This document shows, in pieces, positions 22,034 to 34,474 of a DNA stretch of 64,000 nt. The notes beneath the pieces were generated by a model that was not told the origin of the DNA, ran no database searches, and worked only from the letters and a program-made list of their open reading frames with translations. How positions within the stretch are numbered: position 1 is the first letter of the stretch; each line of letters begins with the position of its first letter. This DNA is from Podocnemis expansa (taxonomy: Eukaryota; Chordata; Testudines; Podocnemididae), in assembly GCA_007922195.1 (NCBI GenBank), contig ML682067.1:1936357-2000356 (forward strand). The letters run 5' to 3'. The translations under genes were made by a program, and so were the position numbers.

Positions 22034-22568
22034 CAGAGATGTCAAACTCATTGTATGTGGCAGGCCACACTTGTCAATAGGATACCTGATGAGGGCCATG
22101 GCTCCACAAAGGCTCCCTGACCCCTTCCAGGCACAGTACCATGTCGGCTCCTTGACCCTTTCCCCAACCCTCCCTGTGGAGCCAGCTCCTCTACTTGACT
22201 CAAAGGGCTCAATCCAGTTCCTGGAGTAGACACTCAGGGCATGGCCTTGGACCAGCCCTCTTCCCCTCTGCATTCCCTACCTCCTACTGCAGTCGACAGC
22301 CTCTCCACAGCCACGCTTGCCCAACCAAATCACCTACGCCACTCACGCTTGCCCTCAGTTTCCAGCCATGATTGGCCCCCAGTGCAACACTCCTATGTCA
22401 GAGAGGAAGGGGTTAAAATTTCCCTGTCTGGCCTGACTATGTGATGCAAGGTGGAGGGGCCAGCAGCTGCAGAGCTGCCTCACTAGAACAGGCAGCGGCT
22501 CTGTTGGCTGGATAAGAGCCTGTGGCAGGCCAGATTTGGCCCGCAGTTGGTAATTTTGACACCTCTGG
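22034..22568. mobile_element. 535-bp hAT element with 8-bp duplication
   Basis: The left end CAGAGATGTCAAACTCATTG and the right end GGTAATTTTGACACCTCTGG are inverted repeats. The flanks acatattg at 22026-22033 and acatattg at 22569-22576 are an exact 8-bp target duplication. Subterminal text includes GGCAGGCCACAC (left) and GGCCAGATTTGGCCCGCAG (right). No transposase domain is seen. Short frames inside are not supported. Confidence 0.9.
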
Positions 22569-22576
22569 ACATATTG

Positions 22577-23127
22577 ACTCCTCTTTATTATCCTGGCTTT
22601 AATCAGCCCATTTTTCCCTACCACTGTATGGGGCATAACAAACTATTTTGTCAGTCTCTATGTCACTCTGAAGGCTAAAATGTCTGAGTCAGTGAGAAGC
22701 AATGAAAGAAGTCAGAAGCATCAGTGAGAGCTCTTTTGTTCAAAATTTCAGAGTTGAATTATCACTAGGTTTTGCTGTCTGTTGTTTTCCAATTTTCAAG
22801 TTCTCATTCATTAAGACTTTGCAAATTACACCTGTGCACTATCTGCCTATAGTAAGGCACACGTGCCAGGTATTACCATATCAGAGGCAACTCAATCAAC
22901 TATCACACTCACTTATGCAGCAGTTTCATTGATAGTATGAGGAAGATTACTGAGATGGGGGACTGAGTGGCCCAAATGTGACCTTTTGTGTGCCCAGCTC
23001 CCACAGATCTTCAAAACTAAGCCTCTCAACAAAACAAGCAGCATGCACAAATGCGCACAGTCCCACATGGCATCACATGCCCTTCATTTGCTACATACGC
23101 AAATATCACAGCATAACTCCTCTACAC
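22577..23127. other. Unassigned sequence
   Basis: No repeat or gene recognised. Confidence 0.4.
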
Positions 23128-23591
23128 CAGTGGTTCCCAACCTTTTCAGTAATATGGCATGCTTCAGTGAGAGAAACAATTCCACAGCATGCTCCCTTTT
23201 TTAAGCTGAAGTGATTGCTCATAAACATCACATTTACTTACATTTACTATGGTTACAGTCTTACTAGAGCAGTTTGCAGCATAGTGCGTACAACAAGCTA
23301 AAGGAAGATCAAATGAATTAATGTTTGAAATCCACCAGGAAGAAGCCCCCATCATCTCAATTTTGCCCTTTGGCCACCTGTGTTTACAATGTTCATGTTT
23401 TAGAATCAAAAGACCAATATGTCACTTTTCATTTGATGATTAATTTTCATGAGTTTTATGAGCTGTGATTTTGGTTGGATAGACTGTTTGGTTTACATGG
23501 TTTTCATTACCTTTGTACAAAATTTGATGGCACACTTGGACAGTTCTCAGGGTATACCAGTGTGCTGTGGCAGACTGAGTGAAAACCACTG
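23128..23591. mobile_element. 464-bp hAT element
   Basis: The left end CAGTGGTTCCCAACCTTTTC and the right end GAGTGAAAACCACTG are inverted repeats. The flanks ctctacac (23120-23127) and ctctagat (23592-23599) agree at six of eight positions, which fits an aged 8-bp duplication. It is non-autonomous. Confidence 0.85.
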
Positions 23592-25500
23592 CTCTAGATT
23601 TAACAACACAGTAATCCACACAACAATGCAAGCAACATGTACACTAACCCCAAACATCACTCTGAAACCTGGGATGTCTGTAGAAGCTTAGTCTGCGTGA
23701 AGCCATGGAAGCAGCTACCTGCGTTGGTGAGCGCTCTTTTTGTTTAGAACATCAACCAGGATGTGTGATGTCTATTGCTAACAGTTATCCAGTTTTTTAA
23801 GTTCTCATCCATTTTTTAGGTTCTTTACACATGATTTCATGAATTAAACCTGCGTAAGAGTGCAGACTTTCATCCATTTTAGTAATTTCTCCTTTAAAAT
23901 CCATGAAAATGCTGCAAGGTGTTTCTCCTCAGTAAAGTCAACAAAGCAGAACACACTGGGAATTTTTGTGCAAAGTTGTTTTTGTACAGAAGCGAAAAAA
24001 AACTTGAGTGAACTTTATGAAAATTTTCAAATCTCTATTGCTTAAAATTCTTCTCATGATCTGTATCACACTTTCCAGAAAGTTCTACCTGTCATGCAAT
24101 ATTTGAGAAAGTTCAGGTGTGGGGGGGGAGTTGGAGGGTGAAAACTGGATTTAATAATGAAAAGATAGCTTCAGCTGCAATTATGAGGTCACGTCTGCGG
24201 CTCCCTAATAACTTACCAAATGGCAAAAAGTAGCAGTATGTACTGATAAAACACTACTTACCGTAATGCCTGAAATCAGTGTATGAATGTTTATATACAA
24301 AATTTCAAATGATCATTAGGAAAAAGGAATTAAAACAATGATTTCCAACTAATAATCTAATGATATAGCTAGACAGTGATCCTTGGAGTATAGATGCCAT
24401 GATAACAGGGCACTCCATGGATGGATATTCAGATTTTGACATACATTTTTCTGACTTAATTTTCTAGAGAAAAAATTTGTTCTTTGACTAATAGGTTTTG
24501 GTTCTTTGTCAGGTCTTTTATTATTACACTGCTAAACAGCTATGCAGACCTACTCATGGTTTGTTATTAGTAATATAGTATGGGATGCTAAGTTTGTCTT
24601 GGGAGGTTATATTTATAATCTGAGCAGTCAGTAGGACAAAAAAATGACCAGTTAATGTGCAAATTTTACAGTGTTAGTGGTATATTTGGCCTGATTTCTA
24701 TATTTTTAAAGGATGTTCTTAGGAAGCACAATTAAAACATGATGAACACCAGTAGGCTGCTACTAAAACACTAATGCCCCATGGCAGAAATAAGTTTGTT
24801 AGTTATCCAGTTTTTGCTTCCCTGAGAGGCTTGTTGCAACACCTTGTGAAGGACGATGCCACCATCTGTTGCATTTGTGCTTTGCCAGTAGGTGTCTGGC
24901 AAGTTCAATGTTGTTTTTGCTCACCCCCCCCCCCCACTAAAGTTTTCTAGCCATACTTACTACAAAAGTTATCTCTTCCTGACCGAGATAATGTTCCATG
25001 TATTAACTTGCATATCCTTTTTTTATGATATGTTTCTATGCATCTTTGCTCCTGTTCTGTGACAAAGGGGAGGATATGGCCCTATTGTAACACTATTATC
25101 TCTGGGATGGAAAGCTTCATTTTCTTAATTTGCACCAGGGGTGTACTCAGAAAGTTAATTTTTTAATCCTATTGGTGGGAGAGAGGATTAAAATAATACG
25201 TTTTGGGTACTTGTTGTATAAGTGATGATCAAAAGGTACTGTTGTATTGTTATCAATTTTTTAATTTTAATGTAGAACAAAAGGCATCAAATTAATGGAA
25301 ACTATGAAGAGATGTAGAGTGACTATTCCTTGAGGGTTATAACAAGACGCAGTGTACCTTCCTAAAAAATTATTAGGCTATGGACACAACATATATAGTG
25401 CACTGAAACACAAGAGACTTTCTCAAAGAATAGACAATGCTGATGACATACATCAGATAAAGAGACCATTTAAAAAAAGATCTGATAATAAATTTTGCTT
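23592..25500. other. Unassigned AT-rich sequence
   Basis: Nothing recognised apart from short G and C homopolymer runs (near 24121 and 24925). No gene seen. Confidence 0.45.
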
Positions 25501-25635
25501 TGTTTAAAGTCCATCTTGTATGTAGTTGTTGTCCCAGAACATTAGAGCTGTTGAGTGAGATAAAATCTTTTATTGGATCAACTCCTGTTGCTAGAACAAT
25601 CTTTTGAGCTGCAACGTAGCCACCCACCTTGTGTT
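25501..25635 (-). mobile_element. Possible second PLE-type tail family, antisense
   Basis: On the minus strand this reads GGTGGGTGGCTACGTTGCAG, CTCAAAAGATTG, then GTTGATCCAATAAAAGATTT and TATCTCACTC. It resembles a sauropsid repeat with the text ...CTCGAAAGCTTG...TTGGTCCAATAAAAGATATTACCTCACCC, which has a layout like the PLE tail (a GAAAGCTT-type box followed by an AATAAA-rich segment). No protein part is present. The family link is recalled from style, not shown. Confidence 0.4.
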
Positions 25636-28204
25636 TCTGTCAGTCTTGTCACCTCAACTACTTCCTCCACTCAAAAGCCTAAATCCTGGTGTTATTTCAT
25701 GCCATGAGCTGGAGGGGGATAGAGTGTTGCTACATAAATGCAGGGATTAAACAAGAATGTTGAGTATGTTGGCCACTTGTCCTCCCCGCGTGCTGTAGAA
25801 CAACATAATCATAGCACGGTCTGCTGCAAGGTATTCAAATTTAGAATGCAGCTTCCCGTCCTTATTTCCTTTGTTCATTCTCATTTGTTATATATTTGAT
25901 CTCTCTCCCAAAACCTTATTGTGTATTGGACAGATGAATGATGCGTACAGATTCAGCATCTCACCTGACATGTTTTGACAGATAGTATTCTTGGGAAAAG
26001 AGTGAGACAGTACAACTGGTTGGCCAGTGCTCAAATAGCATATCTTGTTAGTCCTAATTTCAGTACAAAAAAACACACTCCATTTTAACAAAGGAATTAT
26101 AATGCAGCCTTTCCAGCTTGCAGTTTATGAACAAACAGTAATAGAATTGCATCAGTGAGTAAACTTTTTCATTACACTTCTGTATTTTCAAGGATTTATA
26201 ACTAAACCATCAGAAATTGCTGTGGTTGAAACTTTTATCTACAGTGAGACCCTATATCACCTAAACTTCGTACTGCATCTCTTTAGTTATAACCTCTTAT
26301 TCCTTTCAGGGGTTCTTGGACATAAAATTTTGCCTGTGGAAATCTCATACCTGAAAATTATTAACCATAATAAGCAAAGTAACCCTTTTGCTATATGCAT
26401 TATGTGTACCAGCATTTGCTTGTATCTCTCACATGTATTTGACCTTCTCACGTTTAAATAATTGTTACATTATTAAGATAGTGTAACAAGATTAAATACA
26501 TACACAAATGACATAACTAGAGAAGTATAATTATTCTACTTTGGTTCTCTCAGTTTTAGTGATATTAGGATAATCTTTTGTTTTTGAATGGTAGAGTCAA
26601 AGCAGCTGTTTCCTCATAAGTGTAAGAGGCTTTACATCACATGAATAGTAATAATGAATGTAGGAATTTCTTACCGCATTTTTTGTTTTTTACAATGTGT
26701 TGTGTTTAGCATCTGCACTCCATTGTGTAAAGGATAAACATGTAGATTGTGTTGTAATAATTTGATTAGATCAGGTAAAATTCCCTAACCAGCCTCAGAG
26801 GACTTTCAAATCAAACACTTTTGGGAGCTAAGAAATGTTCTTATTAGCCTAGCTTTTGAAAAAGCTAACTCAGTTTTCTATAAGATAAAGGATGCTGTGA
26901 CAGAAGGATGGTCAGCTTTGTGAGTAATTGCAAAAGCATAAAGCCCAATGGAGACTGGAATTGGAAGGCTTTAACCATGTACAGCAGCATGTGGAAACTG
27001 ATTGTAAAACAGAGATCCCTTCATTTTGAGGTTACATTAAATCCCAGAAACTGTAATTATTTGCATGTTGCTGGCAGAAGCCACCACCAGGCTGTGAGCC
27101 TGATGCAAGAGAGTGGTTATTTATGGTTTCGCTTCTTGAAAACTATGAACATAGGTGCAGAATCTTTTTTGGTTTCAATTGTATCATTTTTTCCCCTTAA
27201 TGCTATTGCTTCCAGTATTGGTGAAAAACTATCTTGGGTGATGATTTATTTCATTATATTTGGAAAACTGCAGGTTGTTTATGAATCATCATGATGGAAC
27301 AAACTCAGAAGAATTCCCAGCAGTGTTCCTCATGGAAAGCACCTTTTTTCTTTCTTTCTTTTTTCTTCAAGTTTATGAATCAAAACCAAGAAACATGGTA
27401 CAGTGTTGTGGATTCATGTCAAAAGTGGAGTTGTATCCAGAATGGTTCACACACTATTTTTTTCTTTATGTAGGTTTCTGTCCAAATTTAAATCTCAGTC
27501 TTTATCTAGTGATGCTTTTGAAGGACAGTGTTTAATAGAGGTGTTAAGATAAGGTTCTTTATTATTGTAGCACATGTAATATCATTGTATAGGTATGCTA
27601 CAATTTCTCTAAAGTCCCAGATTAATTTTCTGCAAGCCAAGCTATGCATTTATGAAAGCATTGGTGAGAACAGCTGAACCATGTACTTTATAGTAAATGA
27701 AATTCAGTTAAGAGTGATCTGTGTTTTAGTTCCTAGGTGTCTGCAAAGGACAATTCCTCCATAGAAATAAACAGGGCCATGTAAAGTTCCACTATGATGG
27801 TATTTGGGCATCAAATTTAACTGTTAAAAAGATTCATTTTTGTCAATAAACAGTCTAGTTGTTCTGTGGAGCAAGAGTATTTTCTGAGTAGGATTTGTTA
27901 TTTAGGGGATAGCTGATGTGTGTGGATGCGTAGATTCATGTAACGGAGGTGGAGCTTTGCAAAGAGGTCTGTTTGCGATTTCGCTCTGAGGATGTAAAAT
28001 AGCTTATCGTGATCTCTGGAAGAAGGGGGTTACAAACCCATAGATTTTCTGCCAAAGAAGGAATGATGGGGAAGAGTAATGATTTTTTTAAATCTTAAAC
28101 TTCCAGGAAGTATCTCAGTAGAAAGCAAAGCATTATTGCACAGACTGAAAAAGGGGTAAAATTATCAACTAGCGTTATTCCACTAGATAATCCTTTCACT
28201 GACT
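25636..28204. other. Unassigned AT-rich sequence
   Basis: No repeats recognised. The region holds a 128-codon plus-strand frame (26908-27294) and a 79-codon one (26222-26461). Neither has a family motif, and both have ordinary non-coding base composition. Confidence 0.45.
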
Positions 28205-28460
28205 TGCCATTTTGTACAAATTAAAGCTCTTGCTCCCAACATCAAGGTCCTTCTTGATTCTTCCCAGCTCTGTTTATGCACTCTTGTCTCCTCCTGTGTT
28301 TCTTTGTATCCCACCTCCACTACTAGTTTCACCATGGAGGTCTGTTTTCTTTCATGCCCTTATGCATGCAATGCCTTGGCGGTATCAATAGGTAAAGTCA
28401 CTGCTCTCTTCCTCCTCTAATCTTTCCTTTAGAACTTTCTTTGATGTAAATCCTAAAAGA
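28205..28460 (+). mobile_element. L2 LINE fragment
   Basis: The pyrimidine-rich sense text (AAGGTCCTTCTTGATTCTTC, TTGTCTCCTCCTGTGTTTC, CATGCAATGCC, then CTTTCCTTTAGAACTTTCTT) follows the order seen in the 3' part of L2 ORFs: leucine- and proline-rich text, then a GMxxGxAxP-like box, then SLL-type repeats. It is highly diverged. Confidence 0.5.
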
Positions 28461-29485
28461 AATAAGACAACTAATTCTGAAAAGATTGAAATATCAGTCA
28501 GGTGTAGCTGATATTTATTTAATAGAGCCATCAAAAAAAAAACTGTCTTTCAAAGAACTGTGAACCAGCAAGCTGTGCACATAGCTGACCTGTGTTACTA
28601 TGGGATTTTTATTACAGATACCGCGAGCTCTCTCATCACTACAGTTAAACAAAAATTTTCAGTTGGAAAATACAGATTTATCTAAATCAATGTATTGATT
28701 TCACTGACTTTTTTAGTACAATTTATCAAAGCATTTTGTTTTGAGGTTGACACATCATGTTAAGATTAAAGTGTTTTTGACTTTGTAATGCTACATTAGC
28801 GTGTGCGTGACTATGTATAATAGTTGAAATAATTAAGTCGAAACAAAGGCTTTCCACCTTATTGACATGAAGCATTTTGACATCAGTGAAGCAAAATGTA
28901 TTGATAATTTTTGATATTTCAAAACAAAATTTTTTCACAATTCTGAGAAATTTCTAAATTTCAACTTTTGTTACAATTGGGATGAAAGGAAACTTCAAAA
29001 TCTTGGACTTTCCCGTGGAATGGGAAAGCACTCCCTTAGTTACTAAACTGGGCAGTATTCCTTTACAGTAGTTACTAAACTATTTCAGCAGTGATGATGT
29101 CAATCTCATATAAAATCACATTCTTCAATAAGAAAATCCAATTTAATTTAAATAAATTACAGTTTAAAAAAATAAACCTATTTAAAATTTAATTTGAAGT
29201 TGATAAATCTGTATTAAAATCTAATCTTATTGTAATCCATTAACATCACTTATGTTAGCAGCAATATTAAGTAGTATATATTTACTCTCAAATTTTAATG
29301 AAAGTCTGAAAAACAAACTGGTGAAATCACTGCCTAAGCATCTGGAATCAGAGCCTGTTGAAGTGCTTAACTAGCTTTTGACAGCAGTATCCTCTTCTGC
29401 AGGTAGAGAAGAGACTATTTTCTTTACTTCAGTTTACTCAACTGCTTTAGTTCAGCAGCTAAGTTCTGAGAAGCTGATTGAGAGT
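28461..29485. other. Unassigned AT-rich sequence
   Basis: No repeat or gene recognised. Confidence 0.4.
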
Positions 29486-29893
29486 TGAAAAAGCAAGAAA
29501 GATTTGTGGCACTTAAAGACTAACAGATTTATTTATCACATGAGCTTTTGTGGGAGAAAATCCCACTTGGTCAGACTCTCTTTGAAGAGGGGGAACTTAA
29601 GACATGGAATCAGGTCATACTGCAACAGCAAATGAGAGCATTTGTAAGGATTCAAACTCTAGGGAACGGCACACAGAGAGAGGGTGAAGTCAAATTACCT
29701 GATCCCATGTCTTACACTCCCCTACATTTATGCTCATCCAATTCTGTAAGCTCCCTGTCTTCAAAGGGTCTGAAGAAGTGGGATTTTCTCCCACAAAAGC
29801 TCATGCGATAAATAAATCTGTTATTCTTTAAGTGCCACAAGACTCTTTGCTTTTTTTGCTTTACTAGACTAACACAGCTGCCCCTTTGGAACT
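29486..29893. mobile_element. PLE 3' region inverted pair (408 bp)
   Basis: The left arm (29486-29698) is in reverse orientation. It carries the tail, the core and part of the 3' untranslated segment (reverse of CAGTATGACCTGATTCCATG). The right arm (29699-29893) is forward, from CCTGATCCCATGTCTTACAC through CCAATTCTGTAAGCTCCC and the core to CACAGCTGCCCCTTTGGAAC. Here the arms meet within the 3' untranslated segment, beyond the core, unlike the other pairs. The right-arm core has CTGAAGA and CAAA in place of CTGATGA and GAAA. Its GTGGG/CCCAC stem is intact. Confidence 0.85.
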
Positions 29894-32800
29894 TGGCACG
29901 AAAGATTTGTTTTCCTTTTCCAATCTGTGAATAAAAATTAGGTGTGAGAGGATGAGATCTACAAGTTCTAGATTCTTGGAGAATGTAGTCACCACAAGGA
30001 ATTAGTTCAATTCACTAACTGCACATAATGTTTTCTCTGTTTAATAAATTTGGTTAGTTTTAAATGCAAAACATATTTAGATAAATTTTTTACTTGTGTG
30101 TCCAGAACATTAAGGTAGTTTTATTTACAAATAATAATAAATCCTGTTTTGTGCATTTAACTTCATATTAATTTGTATCAGACTAGAAAGTGGTGAACAA
30201 TGCTTTTGTGCTAGATGATGATTACTTTTTTGCTTGTGATTTATGTCAGGCTCTAACAAAAAATTGTAAAAATTGAGTATGACTAAATGTAAATTAACTA
30301 TGTAATTGATTAATTACATTGCACAGATATGGTCTATCCCCCTGACTAGCAAAACATCATCAAATTTAGCATAAAGACTGTATTTAGTTGCAAATCAACA
30401 TTGTTTAATGCTTATCAATTAATGCAAATCAGCATTTCTTTAAGGAAATAACTTAAAAGTGTAAATACAAAACACAGTTAAAATCCAAGATTTAAATTTT
30501 TGCTGCTTGCTGATGTAACTCTTGATTAAAACTATTTATTTAAATCTTTTTGATTAAAATCAATTCACCCTGGTGGGAGTTGTAGTTAGAGTGCTTTATG
30601 CCCCCATTTTCCTTTTTATGCCGGATTCTCTGTCAAGACTGCATTTGTCATAATGATCCTTTGACCACATGACTGCAAGGACGCCCTCTATCAGTTCAAT
30701 CAAAGAGGAGACTGCAGTGCAGCATGGGAGATATTGTTTGAGCAGGGACACCCAAGCCACAACTTCTACTCTGTTCAAGTGAATACAGAATAATGTTGAA
30801 CTGACCAGAAGCTAAATATTTCATTTAGATTTTCCCAATAGAAAACTGAAATTTTTTAGCAAAATCAATATTTTTCCACATAAGAATTTCAGTTTTCAGA
30901 AAGTTTACATCCATAAGTTATTTGAATAAAAAAATTCCTGAGCACTTCTGATGATCATAAAGTTAAATTCCTTCTTTCATACTGGAATTTTATTTTTTTA
31001 TAAAAATTAGTCTTCTATCCCATATAGAACAAACGTGGTTTTCTTTAGTTTAACCTACTTTAATTCACCTCAGAGGAATCACGCTGTGTTATGAAGCATT
31101 CTTCCAGGAGATGGGTTCCTAAAGATTATGGGGTAGGTGGCCTTTAAGAGGAAATATATAATATCCTGCTATTTTGTCACAAAAAAATAAACTGTTTCCA
31201 TTTAATGGCATGCAATGAAATATTTGCAGATCTAATCTTGATTGTACAAGTGTGTGTGTGTTGTACATATAATAATATGTGTTTATAAGAGTAATTTATG
31301 ACTTGTAAGGAAAATGAAGTCAGCAAAAAAGGCAATATGAGTTCATGCTAACCGGATTAAGATGAGAAAAGCTTTTCCAAGTATACCAGGAGAAAACTAT
31401 AGAGAAATAAGTCCATTAATTAGCATGAAGGGAAGTTTAATCAGGAAAGAGCTTAAGATGTGTGATTTATTAATGCATTTGTTGTGGTGTTTGTAATGAG
31501 AAAAAATAAAAGATTGTCACCAATTAGGAAATAATGAAAACATTGTGGACATAAGAGTATGGGAAAAAAAAACCCAGCATGCACACAATTTTATATATAT
31601 ACACTCTGCATGTGTGCATAGTTTTCTAAGAATTCTCATTTTACCATTCACTATGTCGACAAGGTTATTATTGCTTCATCATTGTCCATAACCCTGTATT
31701 TTTTTCCGAATGACCAGTTAGATACGAGTGAGTTTTAAATGCTGCCTATCCCAGGAAAATACTGAAGAATTGATGTTCTACCAGAGGATTTCAGCAACCT
31801 CAAATATCTGGTACCTACCATTCAGGCCCCAGGTCAGGAAAATATATCAACACAAATGAGATCCGCATATGTGCTTCCTTGAATCAGAATTGGAAAGAGA
31901 AGAACACCCATCATAGCAATTACTATCCTGTAAGAGAAATCATTGATTCCTAACAAAATACAGAAGATGGTAGAAGCATGAACAATAAGCATGAAATAAT
32001 AGACATAATAGATCTCCTGAGGCTGTTGAAAAATCATCCCATAGCGTCCTTTGGTTTCTCTTGGAGTAGTGATTGAGCCTCTTAAACAACTCTACATATC
32101 CCTGCCAGGTTTCATGGCATCAAAAACCTTAGACACGTTTTAAGAAATTTAATATAAACCCTTTATCATGACCCACTACATCACTGGGCCACAACCAGTG
32201 CAACTTCTCACCATAAACATAACTAAAAATGGATTGTCGAGGGACAAGGTACAAGGAAATCTGAAGATTCTGGGTATTGCAAAGATTGTTTTGCTGCCAT
32301 CATCTCAATAATTTTTTTTAACGGGTGACAGGGTGATAATTGGTGCATCAGTACTGAGACTAACTTGAAAAAGTGCCAAATAATTGCTTTCATTAAGGAA
32401 TGTTGTCTTTTGGAAAACGATAATGACAGTTTCATCAATGATGGATCCAATGCCTCCTTAACTGATTTCATCTTTCCAGGAGGGCAAAGCTCCAAATGGC
32501 CTGTAATAGCTCAATATTTCACAAATACTTTCAGGACCTCCATGAACAACACTGGCTGGAACCTCTTCAGAAAAGACTTCATTTGTGCTCCCACCACCAG
32601 ATACACACTCCTCATAACTTATCACAACTCAACAATTACAGAGACAAGCAATGCAAATCCACCACAATATAATATGTTCAGATCTGCAACGCAGGGACAA
32701 CAAACTATTCAATGCCTAGAATAGTTCCATTATTTGGAATTTTGGGCTGCATGTCCTCTTTGAAGTTTCTTTGAATGGACTTTTTCCTCACTGCTACCAC

Positions 32801-34445
32801 AATTTTATTGACATTTGGCATGACATACCATTTTGCAAACATTGTCCCATTCCTTCCTGTTACTTCCTACCCACCCCCCACCCACAATCCCCTCCAGGAA
32901 TCTGATTTCTATCTTTTAATCCTCCCGGGAAGCACGTGTGCACCTCAGCAGTGGCTGATCAAATTCACTGCAGGCTTGGTTAAAGATATCAGAATATACC
33001 CTTGCTAATTTTGAAGTGGAAGGAGATGAATGAGACATGAAGTATAGAAAGCCATGTTAAATGTATTCACAAAGTGGAGGAGAACAAGTGATATAGCAAT
33101 AATTATCTAATGTTTTAAATGCACAAGATTGACATTGTCAGGCCAATCTTTTGTCTTTTTGACACAAATCTGCCTTTAAGGTTTTATGCAGGGTCGGGGG
33201 GTTTTTTTGTTTTTAATTTTTGCTTTGAGTTCATAGCTCCTATGTTAGGTTTTGTCCATTAGAAAAAATGTAGTTGGTCTGGAAGGGCTGGGTGGAGCTG
33301 TCATTTAAGCACCATGTTCTGCTTCATTATTCTATGAATGAAAAGTTAAATTTTTATGTGACTAACAATAGGAGGCTAAAATATCAGAAGTAATGGAACA
33401 ATATTGTGCCACATGTAAAATCTGGTATGGTTTGTATCAATTCATTATGAAATTGGGCAAGTAAATTCTTAGATGCAATAAAAGTGGATCTCTGTGTCTT
33501 TCATGTTTCCCACATTTCAGCTGGAGGAGCGGAAGGGTTGGGGATTCACTATGTATTTTCTATGCAGCTTAATTTTTTTATTCTTTGTGATCAAATGCTT
33601 CATGGTCCTGCCTATATAACAGTATCTTTGTCCTCTTTCTCTCTGATTCTTTGTTTTCACTGCCTTAATATAATTTTTTAAAAATTATACAAATATTTTT
33701 CAGATAATAAAATCAGATAGAGAGAGTTTTTTTCCTATAAGATTAGATCTAAAGCATTGGAAATATATTTTTCATTCTAAGAAATCTCCCCTGAAAATGA
33801 TCGTTTCTAGTCTTTTTCCTTATTCTTATTGTTCAATGCAAATCACAAAGGAAATGAAAGATGGATAAGGGAACCCCCCCCCCAAACCAAAACCCTAAAT
33901 TTGCAGAAATGCAGGGCCCTTTCCCTAGAACAGAAACCATGCTCCGTGCTCAGCAGGGGAATATGAGAGAATGTAGAATGGCTCCGTGCAGTATTTTTCT
34001 TAGCACTTTATGTTATTCGATGCTTTGTAGCTGCTAAAGAAACGTTGCTTTTTAAGCCATTGATCTTGTACTGCAAGTGGTGGTGGAAGTAGTGGTAGTG
34101 AATGACACAGCTTTGCTGGATGACATGAGGCTGATCTCTGCATCAGCCAAAAGGAATTAAGCTTTGTCACTCCCCACTGGGACTACCTTTCTTCTGGTAT
34201 GTGAGCAAGGAATTCATATGCTTCTGCTGCATCCACCAGAGCAGAGCCTAGAGTATACTTTAGCACTGAAGGCAGTAAGCAAGAATGATAGCTGTCTCTT
34301 TTAAATGCCGCTGTCAGATTTTGAGGAGACTTGCTAAAGGTATTGTGCTTTCCTTGTTATTCAATCAGTGGCTCTGTTGCTGCATTCCATGAATAGCCTA
34401 ATGATTTTACTTTCAAATATGACTGCCTGTACAATTTATTTTCAG
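29894..34445. other. Unassigned AT-rich sequence
   Basis: No recognised transposon. The part at 31780-33010 has several short frames, including an antisense hydrophobic 67-codon frame (31834-32037), and may be an old coding or retroelement fragment that I cannot identify. A C run lies near 33875, with TA- and TG-rich patches near 31240 and 31595. Confidence 0.4.
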
Positions 34446-34474
34446 ACAACAAAGAGCTCTGTGAACATATACAA
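34446..34474 (+). other. Speculative 29-nt microexon candidate
   Basis: It is preceded by ACAATTTATTTTCAG and followed by GTAAGG after an ACAA end. Two frames are open (TTKSSVNIY, or NKELCEHIQ starting at phase 2). It does not continue directly in frame from the 1994-2023 candidate, since that phase meets a stop. The final A before GT is weaker than consensus. The peptide is unrecognised. Confidence 0.15.

Noticed and set aside
26310..26378. 69-nt exon-like segment after CCTTTCAG
   Set aside because: The acceptor is good but the donor (CAAA-GTAACC) is weak, and the downstream frame simply continues as an ordinary open stretch.
26908..27294. 128-codon plus-strand frame as a possible gene
   Set aside because: No recognisable motif, no splice or promoter context, and composition like the surrounding non-coding DNA. 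A protein search would be decisive.
32365..32724. 119-codon plus-strand frame as a possible gene
   Set aside because: Its amino-acid composition (Asn, Thr and Ser rich) is unremarkable and a competing frame runs on the other strand. No family recognised.
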